This document shows, piece by piece, positions 10,721 through 22,203 of a stretch of 64,000 nt of DNA; the stretch's first letter is position 1, and every line of letters begins with the position of its first letter. The notes under the pieces were generated by a model. The model worked only from the letters and a program-made list of their open reading frames with translations. It was not told the DNA's origin and did not search any database. The stretch lies in contig JAGTTD010000013.1 in the NCBI GenBank assembly GCA_018398585.1, positions 13,119,237-13,183,236 of the forward strand, read 5' to 3'. The stretch is from Simmondsia chinensis. Its lineage: Eukaryota > Streptophyta > Magnoliopsida > Caryophyllales > Simmondsiaceae. The translations under genes and the position numbers were made by a program.

Positions 10721-12499
10721 AATAATAATAATAAAAAATGGATGCATGCTCTGTTATAAATTAGTAATATAAAGATACATGCACTCGTATAACCGTGGTT
10801 GCAATTCATAAAGAATTATGTTGGTTGAGATAAAACATAAATTGTGCATTATGTATAGTAAATTCATGGTTGTATGAATTATTAATATAAATAATAATTA
10901 TATTGAGAATTAATGCACGTATGTTAATAATTATGTGAGATGAGCCCATAATACAAAATAAATATGGGTATGTTGATTCATTCTTGTTTTAACGGTCATA
11001 GATTCAATCTTATATATGTATTGTTCACCGATTGAGTTATAATGGAGTGAACAATAGCAAATTTGGAAAATCATGAAAAGCAATGTTTATATGATCATGA
11101 TTATGAAAGAAGTTTGAGTATAATCTTGTAAGCATGTTAATGATGATATAATGTTAATGCATGTTAGTTAATATAACTAATACTTGCATGAAGGTACAAG
11201 TATGTACATTAATGTGGCTGTATGATTAATGCTTATATGCATGGAAGTATGATTTCATTAAATTGAAGTTAATGCATCATAAAAAATGATTTGTATTACC
11301 ATATATGCAGATATGGTTATGAGGTCCACATGTCCATGAACAAAAACGTGATCATGATGCTTTACGGCTTTGTTATTTATGAAATAAATGCAGTTTGAAT
11401 GCTTGATAAGTGAAAGTCATGTGAATTTGAATGGAACCCAGTGGATCATGAAATATATGGATTTTTATATATGTTGATCCCTAGTATGACTGATATAAAG
11501 AAATTCACGTTAAAGTCCATGATTAAGAATAATGCGAGAGGTTGTATAAAAGCACTTGAAAACGGTGATTTATAATTTCATAACTAACCACATTGCTTCG
11601 GTGGGTTTTCAAAGTTATTGGATGTAATGTTCCAACGGAAACCGGCATGCTTGTAAAATTATCCTTTTATCTATCATCATGATTAATGGAGTTGAAGTAA
11701 AGCTTACCTGCATGTTAAAGGCGTAGGTCTATGATGAATGAGTAGTAGGTTAAAATGAAGTATATTTTATACAATGAATTTTTAAATACTCAAATTGAGT
11801 GATAGATTCATGCAATTGTTGCATCGTAAATGAGATTTTTGTGTGATGATATGTTTACATGTTAGGATGTTGTTAGTCATCAACGTGACAAATTTAAAGA
11901 GTATTTAAATACTGAATTATGATGACTCTTTTATTACCCATAAGTTTTAATGCGTATAAATGGCATGTATATTCGTATGGCTGAATTATGGGTGGAGTAA
12001 ACATCCTAAGACCTAAATGTATATGACTATATAGAAAGTGACTTGAGTCTTTCATTGATCTTGAATGATACATTGTGATAATGTGAATTAAAATGAATTA
12101 TGGTGAAATCATGTTTGAGGGCATATATCTGAAAAGACTCTAGAACTTTGAAAGAATATAAAAGTGTGAAAAGAAAAGTCCTAGTGTTTGGACTTGTATA
12201 TTTCTAGAGGAATGAACTAGAAATAAGATGAATGTCAAAGTTCAATATTGTTGTGTCATAGATTGTGATACTATGACGAGACTATGTAGTCTAGCGATGT
12301 TGCCTTTTGGAAGAGGTAGTTAAGGAATCTGAAAAGTGCATATGACAAGTTTACCAAATCAGAGGATTTATTAAATGTATGTATGTTGATTACATATTGA
12401 AATTTGGTGTGAAAATTTAGAACCAAATGAAAGTGTTCCAATGGTATAATAGGAATTTGAAAAGCTTAAATGTAGCCTTTGTTGTTGAATAGCTGAGTA

Positions 12500-12990
12500 T
12501 GTATAACTAGCTATGTAAGTAAAGGTAATTGGCATGTGATACATAAGTTACTGGAATGACCATGCGTTACGGTGTTAATAATGAGTACTCTTCTATAGAA
12601 GAAGAATACTTGGATGCCAGTTGTATATCGGATAAGGAGGACTACGCTTCTAAAAGCTAGTAAATGTTATAAGTGGTGGGGGTGTTGTTCCTTGAATTTC
12701 ACGAGACTAACACGTGTTATAAATTCCACTGTGATTATAGAGTTTATTGCTCTAGTTTCTGCTTGTAAAGAAACCAAATGATTGAAGGATCTTGTGTTTA
12801 AGATTCCTTTGTGGCGTAAGCCAATGTTGTCTATTTCTATTCATTGTGATAGTGAGATGTGTTTTGAATGTGTAAGAGTGAGATGTATCACTGAAAGTCC
12901 GGACCCAACAGTGTCAAATATTGTGAAGTGAAATAACTCATGAAAGATTGAGTGATCACTTTGGACTTTGAAAATGTAAGTCTGAAACTA
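12500..12990 (+). pseudogene. Ty1/copia RNase H remnant
   Basis: In broken plus-strand frames I read pieces that follow the copia RNase H order: YLDASCISDKEDY (12,608-12,646) in place of the usual YTDADW-type start, then a GGG-W stretch, then EFIALVSACKETK (about 12,738-12,776), an LKDLVFKIPLW-like stretch and an IHCDSE stretch near 12,840-12,857. Stops and shifts separate the blocks. It shows that the 8.8-14.3 kb element descends from a copia element. Confidence 0.65.
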
Positions 12991-13644
12991 GTGGATCTCT
13001 CGTTTGAGAACATTGCTAGAGACTTGATAATTAAAGGGATGGTGTGAAACCTGTCATTTTTAGTCACCCATGATAGGCCCTCAACTTGACGCCTAGTATG
13101 ATGCTAGGTCTCGGGTTCAATGAGAGAGACTTGTCATCCGTGTGACTGCAAGCACTAAATGAGATTTTTCCATCCCGACGGTGAAGTGCTTGGTACCTGT
13201 GTCAGAGATTCTAAGAGGATGAGCCAATGCTCTTAATGGACTTGGTTTTAGAACTTATTGAATGTCGCGTCACAGGGACATGATCAATGAGGTCCACCTT
13301 AGTGTGTGTTGAAGTTTGGCCGCTTCAAAGGGGTGATTTTTGACTAAGGGTTTGGCTCTGAAACTCTCAGGAAGGGTACAGGCCACAAGGCCACAAATGT
13401 GTCGATCTGGGAGTCGTAAGGTATGTATGGGGAGTAAGCCTTGTGCGTGATTAGATAATCGGTTAGTCAAATGGATTGTATGGTTCAAAGCTTGGTCTAC
13501 CATTTTCGATCCGATTAACTGTATGGTCTCTTCACTAGCTGGGGGTTCAATCGGGAGACACCCTCATTGATGCACAATAAGGCCTCCGTTAATTTGAGAT
13601 GTTGATTATTCGAGAATGATGGTATTTTGAAAATGGTGGGGGAA

Positions 13645-14325
13645 TGTTGGTGTATTTTCAAAATATATGTGATTGTCCCATACTTGGTTTAAGTGTTTTG
13701 AACTTGTATGGGATGTGTGTCGACACACAGGGCCCGTGTGTCAACACACAATGCAATAGAACCATTTGTATGTCGACACACAGGGCCCGTGCGTCGACAC
13801 ACAGATATTACAGAATTACAGTAACGTTTTGATAAGTTTGGAATGACTTTTGAACCTTATTTTCTTATATTATTTCCCCCTATTATTTAAGAGAACACAT
13901 ATGAAATGTGTTCACTTGCAAGAATTGTGAAATATTAATAAGGGAAGTGACCCTTCATGAAGGGATGTGTCCCTTCTTGAAGAGACACTTGAAAAACTTT
14001 AAATAGCCCTTTGGGGGGTTCATTTCAAGCAGAAGAAAAGAGAATTCTCTCTTCATGTTTTGAGAAATGAAATTATGAAATACAATTAAAAGTAACACTT
14101 GAAAAATTCATATGAAAGTGTTGTGAAAATCTTTGAAAAAGTCGTTCTCATTCATCTCAATATGTCTCTCCCTTTACATATTCTCTTCTTTATATTTGGT
14201 TGTTGTTGTATCCCCGAGGATATTTCGTATACTTGAATAAGCCTTAAGGAAAGTGAGTACATAGCCTCACCAACCTGAGATCTTTTGGTTACCCGGTTTC
14301 CGGTAATTTGGGAAATTCTCCAACA
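13645..14325 (+). repeat. 3' LTR (681 bp)
   Basis: Preceded by a purine-rich tract (AAAATGGTGGGGGAA, 13630-13644), the expected polypurine tract. It carries two tandem-like copies of the GTCGACACACAGGGCCCGTG block around 13,715-13,805, against one in the 5' LTR. Its TATA-like box reads ACTTTAAATAG, one base different from the 5' LTR. Confidence 0.9.
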
Positions 14326-14330
14326 CAAAA

Positions 14331-15565
14331 TCCTTCTGGAAGCATTGTGGGATTTTTCGGACAACTGCAGACCACCAACGGCTACTGGCAATGACCAGTG
14401 ATAGTGAGGCTGTTGCCACCAGCCACTAGAGATAAAAAAATCTATAATTGAAATACCAAATCGAAAATGTGGTTAACCATACCTTATTTTCAGTTTACTC
14501 AACCAGGTCGAATAAATTTGAGGTCTTTCTGGACGGCAATGGCTAATAATTTTCCATTTTTGTTAACAAATTTATCGAGATAATATATATCATATATATA
14601 TTTTTATATGTTCATAACATTATATTGTTTATTAAAGTATATTTATCAAATATATAAGTGAACTATTCCACAAAATATTCAATTTTACCCACTTTCCTAA
14701 TCCATTTTTTTAAAGTAAGGAAAAGGTCACGTAAACTAAATTACAATGCATGATCAACGCTTTCTTTTTCCCCTAACTCATCTTGTACCATAGAGTATAC
14801 ATGTCCCACTATTATATTCTAAATGCTAGTTAAGAACTATTTTGCCATAATTAGTATTACTTGTTTGCCCCCATGTTGGATAAAATAAGATATCATACAT
14901 TTAATTTTTTTTAATTTAATTATGTGCTCATAATTTTATTGAATATTTTCACGTTTAATGCAGTTTTTGAATGTTTACAAGCCATTAAAGAGATAAATAT
15001 ACAACAGGTAATATGCATTGTATTTATTTTTCTATACCAGTTAAATAACATAATTGAAATGAATAACCGATTTGCTGAAAGCCAAGTTAACTGATCTTTA
15101 TGTTCTAAAAATAACTAACTGGTCTTTTTGGTTGTGATAACAGTTAGAAATTTTTGAGTATTTTGGTTACGAGTAACCGAACCTAAATAATTTTGCTATA
15201 GTTAATGAAACCCTAAATACCCCTACGAACCACCTCCATATTTAATAAATTTAAAAAGTTTTTTCTAGTTTATCCTAAATAAGTAGTTTAGCTAAATCTA
15301 GATTTATCCTAAAAGATTAATATTAGATATTAATCATTATGATAAAGTTATTTATCATGTAATTTATTGTTCGAATCTAAAATAAAATTTAGATATTAGT
15401 CATTTTTTTTAGAATTTCAATCTAAATAAAATTCAAATTACAATTATTGAATTAATTATTAGAGGTTAATGATTACACATATTAGACTTCTAATTAGTAA
15501 GTATATAAAATAAATGGCTTTTGGGATTTAATTATTAAAATCATGTGGATTGTCTACATTTTCGT
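14331..15565. other. AT-rich non-coding stretch
   Basis: No supported gene, no clear repeat ends. It is very AT-rich, with TTTATTTATCATG-like phrases. Confidence 0.45.
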
Positions 15566-16060
15566 CAGATACATTATTACAAAAAAATTGGTCATTAATG
15601 AAAGTGAATGTCATTATTAAAAGCTGAATTTACCATTGTTAATACTATTAACAACAAAGGAATCTTCACGTCATCCATCGTCGTAATTGCTTTCGATGTT
15701 AATGGTATTTGGGATCAACGACTGTCTTTAAAAAGTATTTACAATGATATATATATTGTCCATTGTTAAAAGTAAAATTAATAAGGACAACAAGTCGTCG
15801 TTATTAACGTCGCCTTGTATCATAAACTTTTCATCATATTCTAATATTGAATTATTTAACGCTGGGTAATAATGTCGTTAAAGAGTTGGCCAATAATGAC
15901 GGTAATTGCCGTTATAAATATTTGCCACTATACAGGAAAAAAACTTAATGATAGAAAAAGTCATTAAGATATTTTCCACCATTAATAGACAATAATTACA
16001 ACAATTTAGATCATTGTTAAAACTACTAGCAACAGCTGTCGTTAAAGCATTTGCCACCAA

Positions 16061-16375
16061 CAGTGGCGGATCTACATTGGATCAACCGGAGTGCATGGAC
16101 CCTGCAGCTTTATTGCCCAACCTTTAAAAATGTACATATATTGATAAAGAATACTGAACAAGTGCCTACAAAGCATAAGCAATGACCCCACATCATAACG
16201 GCCTCTTGTTACTTTCAAGTTACGTGTTCGATTCCCAAGATGCCTACTTCCCATTTTTCTCTCATTTTTGTTTATTTGCAACTCACTCCTCAATCATCAA
16301 ATATAAGGGAAAAAAATACATCTTTCTAAATTTAATAAATATAACTTTATTATACATACACACATATATAACTTC

Positions 16376-16414
<39 letters not shown>

Positions 16415-16861
16415 TTTAATCATTTAATTATATATTTTATGGTTATTTATGCAAAAATTCTTGTATGTTTTCCATTGTTTCAACATGGTTCTATATTTAA
16501 TTGTGTCAATTTAGTCTTTTGTATTATGTTAACTCAGTACAATGATGTAATTGAAGTAAAGTTGATAATACAATTTTTTAATGGCTCAGATATGTTAGAT
16601 AAAAATGATTGAATACAAACCATCTATTGACCTAATCTAAAGCTACCATGATTCAAATATTAAAAATGTCTTTGATAATTTATTGCCAACTCTACTCTAT
16701 GACTAAATTGAGACAATCTAAATTATCAAGGACAAAATTAACATAAGTAAAAGTACATAATTAAACTAATACGGGATTGAGTATATGGAATTTCAGAAGA
16801 AATCCTAACTATTTTTTATAAACATGGACTCCGCATCGTTAAAGTCCTAGATCCTCCACTG
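16061..16861. mobile_element. hAT-type non-autonomous element (801 bp), nested
   Basis: A perfect 8-bp direct repeat GCCACCAA flanks it (16053-16060 and 16862-16869). The ends are a 14-bp inverted repeat with one mismatch: CAGTGGCGGATCTA on the left, CAGTGGAGGATCTA read inward from the right. These are the hallmarks of hAT elements. There is no transposase; the interior holds a TA microsatellite. Confidence 0.85.
16378..16411. repeat. (TA)n microsatellite
   Basis: About 17 TA units inside the hAT element. The plus-strand frame 16182-16427 that runs through it is a chance frame. Confidence 0.9.
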
Positions 16862-16937
16862 GCCACCAATGAGCAACAATAAAAGCCATCGTTAAAAGTG
16901 TTTTTGCCATCATCAAACAGAATTATAACAACAAAAA

Positions 16938-17026
16938 TTATCGTCATTAAAGGCCAAGTATATTCATGTAGTATAACCCAGACATCGTCATTAAAGGCCA
17001 TGTATATTCATGTAGTATAACCCAGA
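16938..17026. repeat. Tandem duplication of a ~43-bp unit
   Basis: The block TCGTCATTAAAGGCCA followed by GTATATTCATGTAGTATAAC and CCAGACA occurs twice in a row with one difference. It contains both the putative subterminal motif and the CATGTAGTA end motif of the CACTA-like element. Confidence 0.8.
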
Positions 17027-17095
17027 CATTCATGTAAAATAACGACCATTTTCACGTCGTTTATCCCGCCTCTATATCCATGTAGTACAACAATA

Positions 17096-17465
17096 ATTTT
17101 TAAATTGATTATAACACTTATGCAATCATTTAGTATAACCTAACTTACAAAATACCAATCATCCATAAATTTCCATGCAAAAATTAAAGATGTCACTAAA
17201 AATAAATATCATGTACTAATATTTCAAAATTTACATCCAAGAAACAATAAAGTGTACATCACGCAATTCTTCATTTTACAACTTAGCAAAAAGCTACATA
17301 AATCTAATAGAAGTTCATAAATAAAAATTAGAACAAAACAAGAATTTGAAATCCAGGTCTTGCAACACCTGGAAACAAAATACACGACACTGATGTTAAA
17401 ATTTTCTTGTTAGAACAAAGATTAGTAAACCATCCCCCAAAAGCAATATTAAGAGAATGATAGCT
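17096..17465. other. AT-rich non-coding stretch
   Basis: Nothing recognised. Confidence 0.4.
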
Positions 17466-17510
17466 TTTGAAATATGTTCCCAAAAATCGATATCAGAGCC
17501 AACTCTGAAT
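17466..17510 (+). mobile_element. LTR end and primer site relict of the O/I retroelement family
   Basis: GAAATATGTTCCC at 17479-17491 followed by ATATCAGAGCCAACTCTGAA (17500-17519 region) matches the LTR-end/primer-site junction of element O (62,920-62,935 and 33,000-33,025). Only a few tens of bases remain. Confidence 0.5.
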
Positions 17511-17512
17511 AC

Positions 17513-17853
17513 TGACACGCATGCTCGTGCCACGTCTGCACCCGAGCCATCTCATACGCCACGTCAGCCTTAGAGGCCACCTTACCACAAGCCTATAGTA
17601 TAAATAAAGGAGGGAGGTAGAGATATTTTGCCCATGCTATTGTGATGTATTGATCTTTCTCTCTCTCCCTTCTCTTCTTCTACAACTTCTCCCCCTCTCT
17701 ATACGTGTATCTACAATATACTATATATATACAATCTGAGGTAGCAATCTAGCTATCCTGTAACTATTTGTTTCAATCTTGTGATTATATTGTGATTGAT
17801 TGGATTTGTGTTTTATTTGAGTGTGTAGTCGGAACCCATTTTCGATTCTATCA
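17513..17853 (+). repeat. Probable copia LTR with promoter
   Basis: It ends TCTATCA four bases before a perfect primer site. A TATA-like CTATAGTATAAATAAAGG lies near 17,593-17,610. The left boundary (TGACACGCATGC) is my guess based on the TG start. No partner LTR was found in the window. Confidence 0.5.
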
Positions 17854-17857
17854 ATAT

Positions 17858-17869
17858 TGGTATCAGAGC
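17858..17869 (+). promoter_or_regulatory. Primer-binding site, TGGTATCAGAGC
   Basis: Perfect match to the complement of the 3' end of plant initiator tRNA-Met, the usual primer of copia elements. It sits four bases after the LTR end. Confidence 0.8.
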
Positions 17870-17910
17870 AAACGCTCCTTAGCTGGTTGCAATTAGCTCT
17901 GATCGTTGTC

Positions 17911-18067
17911 AATGGCGGACAGCACTAGGCATCAGGTGTCAATAAGGTACATGGAGGAAACACTTGATTGGCCTTGCAATAATATCGCTGCTTGTTGCTT
18001 GCTTGCACGCATATGGTATTGTTGCTCTTTTGTCATTGGTTTTTTCTGCTCATTTCTTTGTTGTGTA
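17911..18067 (+). pseudogene. Truncated copia gag start
   Basis: An ATG 41 bases after the primer site opens a frame (MADSTRHQVSIRYMEETLDW) with the polar N-terminus usual for copia gag. It then runs into cysteine-rich, unlikely sequence and the LINE/SINE tail at 18,068, and no further gag or pol follows. A 5'-end-only fragment. Confidence 0.5.
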
Positions 18068-18215
18068 TGGCTTTTTTGGGTTGGGGAACCGCGGACACAG
18101 CCTTTCTTTATGATAGTACCCTGAAGGATTAAGACTGCGTATATCTCACCCCTCCCCCTGACCCCGCTTAGGTGGGAGCCCTTATGGCACTTGGTTTATT
18201 ATTATTGTTGTACAT
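18068..18215 (+). mobile_element. Au-type SINE/RTE-LINE 3' tail copy, plus strand
   Basis: The shared tail is recognisable though decayed: GGTTGGGG, ACACAGCCT, ACCCTGAAGG, CTGCGTATA, GACCCCGCTTAGG, GGGAGCCCTTATGGCACT, ending in TTATTATTATTGTTG. No target duplication was found, so the 5' limit is approximate. Confidence 0.65.
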
Positions 18216-18282
18216 TTTTCTTTACACGAATAATTTCTAATTTTTGTTTTTTAGTTAGGTATTTATCCTACCATCCTTCGAG

Positions 18283-18870
18283 TTAACTAGTTAAACCAGC
18301 TAATAGAGTATTGCAAATCGCTTCTTCATTACTTCCTTTATATGAATGTGCAGTAGCTGCAATGATCATTTCTTGAAGTACATAAATTATCTCAAATTCA
18401 CTTCCACCATCTATATTCCATTCACTTACGCCTTGACCATCATATCGAGCATTAGTTAAATATTGTCGTTCTTCAAATACTAAATCAGGAGTAGGTCTAT
18501 AATAACTAATCTTTGTAGTAGGATATTTTGCAGCATCTTTCCTTGAAATTCTATTTATATTTCTAGGTTCAAAAAATATTTGTTCTAATTTTTCTCTCAT
18601 AGATTCTTCCCATATATCAATCAAATTTATCACCGAATTTGAAGTACTAGGTAATTCTAATTTTTCATATTTTTTCAATATTTCATTTGATACTTTATCA
18701 TGATTTGTCTCTAATTTTACTGTTTTTGATTTTTGTGGGTTTAATTGAATAAACAAGGGTCTACAAACATATGAAAGACTAACAATTTTTTTTCTTGGTT
18801 GTTTTCCTATTGAATAATTACATGTTCTAGTTGTTTTGAAACAATATGTAATTTTTGGTTTCTTTATCAT
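18283..18870 (-). pseudogene. Endogenous pararetrovirus (Caulimoviridae-like) coat-protein region fragment
   Basis: An open 195-codon minus-strand frame. Its C-terminal half has the pattern I know from petuvirus/florendovirus-type polyproteins just before the coat-protein zinc finger: a PTPDLVFEER stretch, then EWNIDG, then an EM-AATA segment, then a segment ending in GLTS where relatives continue into a conserved glycine/tryptophan motif. The frame stops there, so the conserved tryptophan motif, zinc finger, protease and reverse transcriptase are absent. The upstream part is basic and low in homology. No viral neighbours exist on either side, so this is a broken integrated fragment and not an active virus. 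Confidence 0.7.
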
Positions 18871-18974
18871 GTGTCCTAATGTTCTTTATTTTTATGGTTA
18901 TTTTTAACTTTATTTTTTATTTTTTATTCTTTAGAAGGAGTAGTAACTAGTTTTTACCTTTGTAAGAAATCTTA

Positions 18975-20181
18975 TGGCATGTTTGATTAAAGAAAATTTT
19001 CCAATTTATTATGAAACTCTTCCTGAAAAAATGAAAAAGGTGTTCAACAGTCCAGTTTTCTAATTGGTGAAGTTGGAAAACAGTTTTTCAATTTTCTCTT
19101 TTCTTTCACAAATTTGGAAAAAATTTTTAAAATGTTTTTCAAATTTTTTTCACAAAACAAAGACCTTGTTTTCTAACTTCCCCCACCCCTCTTTCATACT
19201 TTCACACTACTCACTAGTTCTATAATATTTTTCTATATAACCCCATATTCTTCTCCTCCTCCTCTTACGTCTCTTTTTCTCAAGTATGTTTAAACTATAT
19301 TGGTAAATCATTTTGACAATAAATTACGATTTTTTCTTAGTGTTTGACGTATTTTATAGTTAGGGATGGAAGTGGCGCGAAGCAAGTACAGGGGTGCCTC
19401 CCCGTACCCATACCTGCCACCCAAATCCTGTATGCATACTCACCCCATTATCCGCCACACATATGAAGTGGATACCCGTCTCTACCCCTACAAGTACTAC
19501 CCATGTCCATTCCTACTCCACTACCCATGGGTATCAACTACCCACCTCGTACCCACCACAATATTTGTATCTGATAACTATCTATATATGCACATGTAAT
19601 TATTTAGAATTATATTTTGAAATCTAAGTATATTAATACATTTTAATAGATAAACTGAGTATATAAATCCTTATTTTACTTTTAAATTAATTAAATACAA
19701 AATGAAACAAATATATGAGGCAGGTATGGAGGTAAGCGGGGTGGGTCAGGGCAGGTACGGGGTGAGTACATCATAATACACATACTCATCCTATACCCAC
19801 AGCTAATATTTAAACTTGTATCCTACCTGTACCCGTTACCCATCTCACTAGCATCCATAATCCCCCCAAACGGGGCTTGCAGGTAATGAGTTTTACCCGC
19901 CTCATTGCCATCTCTATTTATGAGTATCTTTTAGGCGTGTCATTTTCGACTTGCAAATCAGTTACATAACTGCTCGAACCAAGTTTGAGTCGTATTATTT
20001 GATTTTTTGAATTTACGGGTATTACTTATGTATTATTCTCAGTTTTAGAAAATTCGAAAACATGGATCATTTAAACGTATTTTCTAATATTATATATTGC
20101 AAAATTAGAAAGGAAAAATTGGAGAAGAAAAGGAAAATTGAAAATGGAAAAAGAAAATTATTTTCTGCTATCAAACAGGCA
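18975..20181. repeat. Possible MITE-like element with GTTTGAT inverted ends
   Basis: The left phrase GGCATGTTTGATTAAAGAAA (18974-18993) and the right phrase CTATCAAACAGGCAC (20168-20182) are inverted relatives, and both sides are rich in GAAAATTTTCC-like blocks. I cannot define a clean duplication. The hAT-like element at 19,361 sits inside. Confidence 0.35.
19361..19916. mobile_element. hAT-like MITE with GGGTACCC-type interior
   Basis: The ends are inverted relatives: TAGGGATGGAAGTGGCGCG on the left; TAGAGATGGCAATGAGGCG read inward from the right. The interior has repeated TACCCGTACCC/GGGTA phrases in both orientations, a pattern common in short plant hAT-like elements. The 8-bp flanks are similar but not identical (TTTATAGT and TTTATGAG). 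The overlapping plus frames at 19,366-19,627 are tyrosine/proline repeats of this sequence and not genes. Confidence 0.55.
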
Positions 20182-21437
20182 CTAAAATTTTATAAAGACA
20201 TGGATATTCAAAAACCCCAAAAATAAAGTAAAGCTCATGCATATCTCAAATGTTTACTTGCATCACTATAAGTTTTGGTTTTTACTCTTTAAGGATACTA
20301 AAACTTAAGTCCATAGAAATTAAGGCTCCGCTTATGTCGGGGAAAAAAACACATTCTCTTATTTAGTTTTCCCCCTTTCAGTTGTTTGGCGTGCTTTTTT
20401 TTTTTTTTTTTTTTTTGACGGAAAAGCTCTTCCAAAGGAAAACCTTTTCCCCTTAAATGGGAAAAAATGACTTCCCTTTCCAAAGGAAGGAAGTCATCAT
20501 TCTAAGGGAACAAAAATTTTCAAAGGTAAACATCTTTTCAGATATGGACCAGACCAAAATGAGCTTGATGGGGTGTTAAATCGGTAGAGGTTATAATACA
20601 ACAACAATAACAACCTGAGTAGAGGTAATAATGTGGAACAAAAATTAGATGAAGAATGATCTATCAGTTCCAAATCCACAAGTGAATTATGTAGTTCCAT
20701 TTGATTTTTGTTCTTGACTGATATTTTTTATTTGAAAAATCTTTATTAATTCACACTATGGTGAATATTATAATTAGGAAATAATGTTAAATCAAACCAA
20801 GCACCAAAAAACTATTTATAGATTATATGGTTTTTGGAAAATACTTTCTTTTGATATACATTTTTTAGGAAATTTATCACTTTCGTACCTCAAGGCTTGA
20901 CTATTTATCACCTATGTACCTTAACATTTTAATACATAAAATGGAATACCTTGAGGTTTAGACATTTTATCACTTAAATACCTTGAAGTTTTAAAATTTT
21001 ATCAATCATACCTTTTGTTAAAATTTGATAGACTTTCTTAGAAAATGCTAAAATGGAACATGATTCCGATAATATATCGGTACTCTCAAAGAATTTGATG
21101 GTTTTTTGCCCAAAAAATTCTAACATGGCATATGATTTCGATCATATTTAGACAGTTTACATCAATATTTGACCAATTTTATGTAAAAATGCTAATATAG
21201 CATATAATTGTGATAATATTTACAATGCATGTCAATGATTTCAGCAGACTATAAGTTGCCCCACTCAAGCACTTAGCCTTTCTTACTTAGAGTGGCTAAA
21301 AAGTTGACAATGTCCCTAATGGCTATGGAGCTTAACTAAAGGTCAAGATGACAAAAATTATCCCAAGTCCCAAACTTGAGCAACGGGATAAAACAAAGAA
21401 GGAGTCAGGTCGGGTAGCAGAGGTGATTCTACAACAT

Positions 21438-21472
<35 letters not shown>

Positions 21473-22040
21473 TGTAGGTGAAGAAAAAAAATTTCACCCA
21501 TTGATCTAAATTGGGTAAATCTCAGCTATTGATTGGGTAATTGGATAACTGATTCAACTGGTAATTTAAAAAACAAAAAAAACCCTCTTACTCTCTCTAT
21601 CTCTCACCTCTCATTTCCCAGCCGAACCCAACCCTTTTCTCTCTCTCTTTCTCAAACCCACGACCAACACAAGCCACTATCTCCAACTTCAGCAACCGAC
21701 CGACAGACCATGCCGCCGCCGACCACACATTGTAGACCCCACCAACGGCCACCATAGATGCCTCCGGCCGACATCCCCGACCGGCTACTTTAGCACCATT
21801 GTTATAGTTTGCTTACTATCTCCTCTTAGAACTCAATCTAATACTCCAAACCACTCATTTTTAGTAATTTTATACATTTTATAATCAAGAATGTAGCTTA
21901 GAGTTTTAACTGTTGACTTGATTTAGATTTTTTTCGTAGAGTTAGGGGTTGTTTTCTATATTTTTCTTCTCTTCTAAATCAATCCATGCTAAACTCCATA
22001 TATTATGGATAAATTTTGTGGATTTTTAGTTAGTTAATCA
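20182..22040. other. AT-rich non-coding stretch with homopolymers
   Basis: It holds T(23) at 20,395-20,417, A(31) at 21,439-21,469, and short near-palindromes such as CTTTCCAAAGGAAGGAAG near 20,475. The plus frame 21,533-21,757 is low-complexity (serine/proline/threonine) without homology that I recognise. No gene is supported. Confidence 0.45.
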
Positions 22041-22045
22041 TTTCT

Positions 22046-22203
22046 TGAAAGAAGGTAAATGTGGAATAATTGGATACCCCTAGAGTGGGGAGCCCTCTCG
22101 TATATATAGAGTTTTACATATACATGATAATAGGCACAATGGGCTTGATATATACAACTATAACTCATTACAAATATAGCCCACTATACAGTATACTCTA
22201 ACA
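22046..22203 (-). repeat. 3' LTR of the Ale-type copia element
   Basis: On the minus strand it begins TGTTAGAGTATACTG and ends CTTTCA, directly after a polypurine tract (TTGAGGGGGGA, 22204-22214 on the plus strand). A TATA-like CTCTATATATACG lies near 22,098-22,110. 158 bp is short, as usual for this lineage. Confidence 0.8.

Larger units (their letters stand above)
8812..14325 (+). mobile_element. Complete copia-derived LTR retrotransposon without coding capacity
   Basis: Two LTRs (8812-9433 and 13645-14325) begin TGTTGG and end CCAACA, and the 5-bp direct repeat CAAAA flanks the whole unit (8807-8811 and 14326-14330). The 4.2-kb interior has no frame longer than about 80 codons, yet a decayed copia RNase H can be read near its 3' end, so it derives from a copia element read on the plus strand. 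Comparing the LTRs by eye I count about 16 substitutions over 622 aligned bases plus two indels. The interior is far more damaged than that, so the element was probably already defective when it inserted and was moved by the proteins of a relative. Confidence 0.9.
15566..17095. mobile_element. CACTA-like non-autonomous element with subterminal motif array
   Basis: The left edge CATTATTACAAAAAAATTGG (near 15,569) resembles a mutated plant CACTA end (CACTACTACAAAAA type), and the right part has repeated CATGTAGTA motifs, the inverse of CACTACATG. Between them a motif of the form TCGTTAAAG, often followed by TTTGCCA, recurs in both orientations (for example near 15,878, 16,039, 16,889, 16,942), as in subterminal transposase-binding regions. 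The ends are not perfect and I could not find a 3-bp duplication, so the class is tentative. It is split by the hAT element at 16,061. Confidence 0.45.

Noticed and set aside
19366..19627. Two overlapping 77-codon frames rich in Tyr, Pro and Thr
   Set aside because: They lie inside the hAT-like MITE and reflect its TACCC repeats in two frames at once.
21533..21757. 74-codon frame in a CT-rich, UTR-like stretch
   Set aside because: Low-complexity Ser/Pro/Thr composition, no recognised domain, no intron or downstream exon visible.
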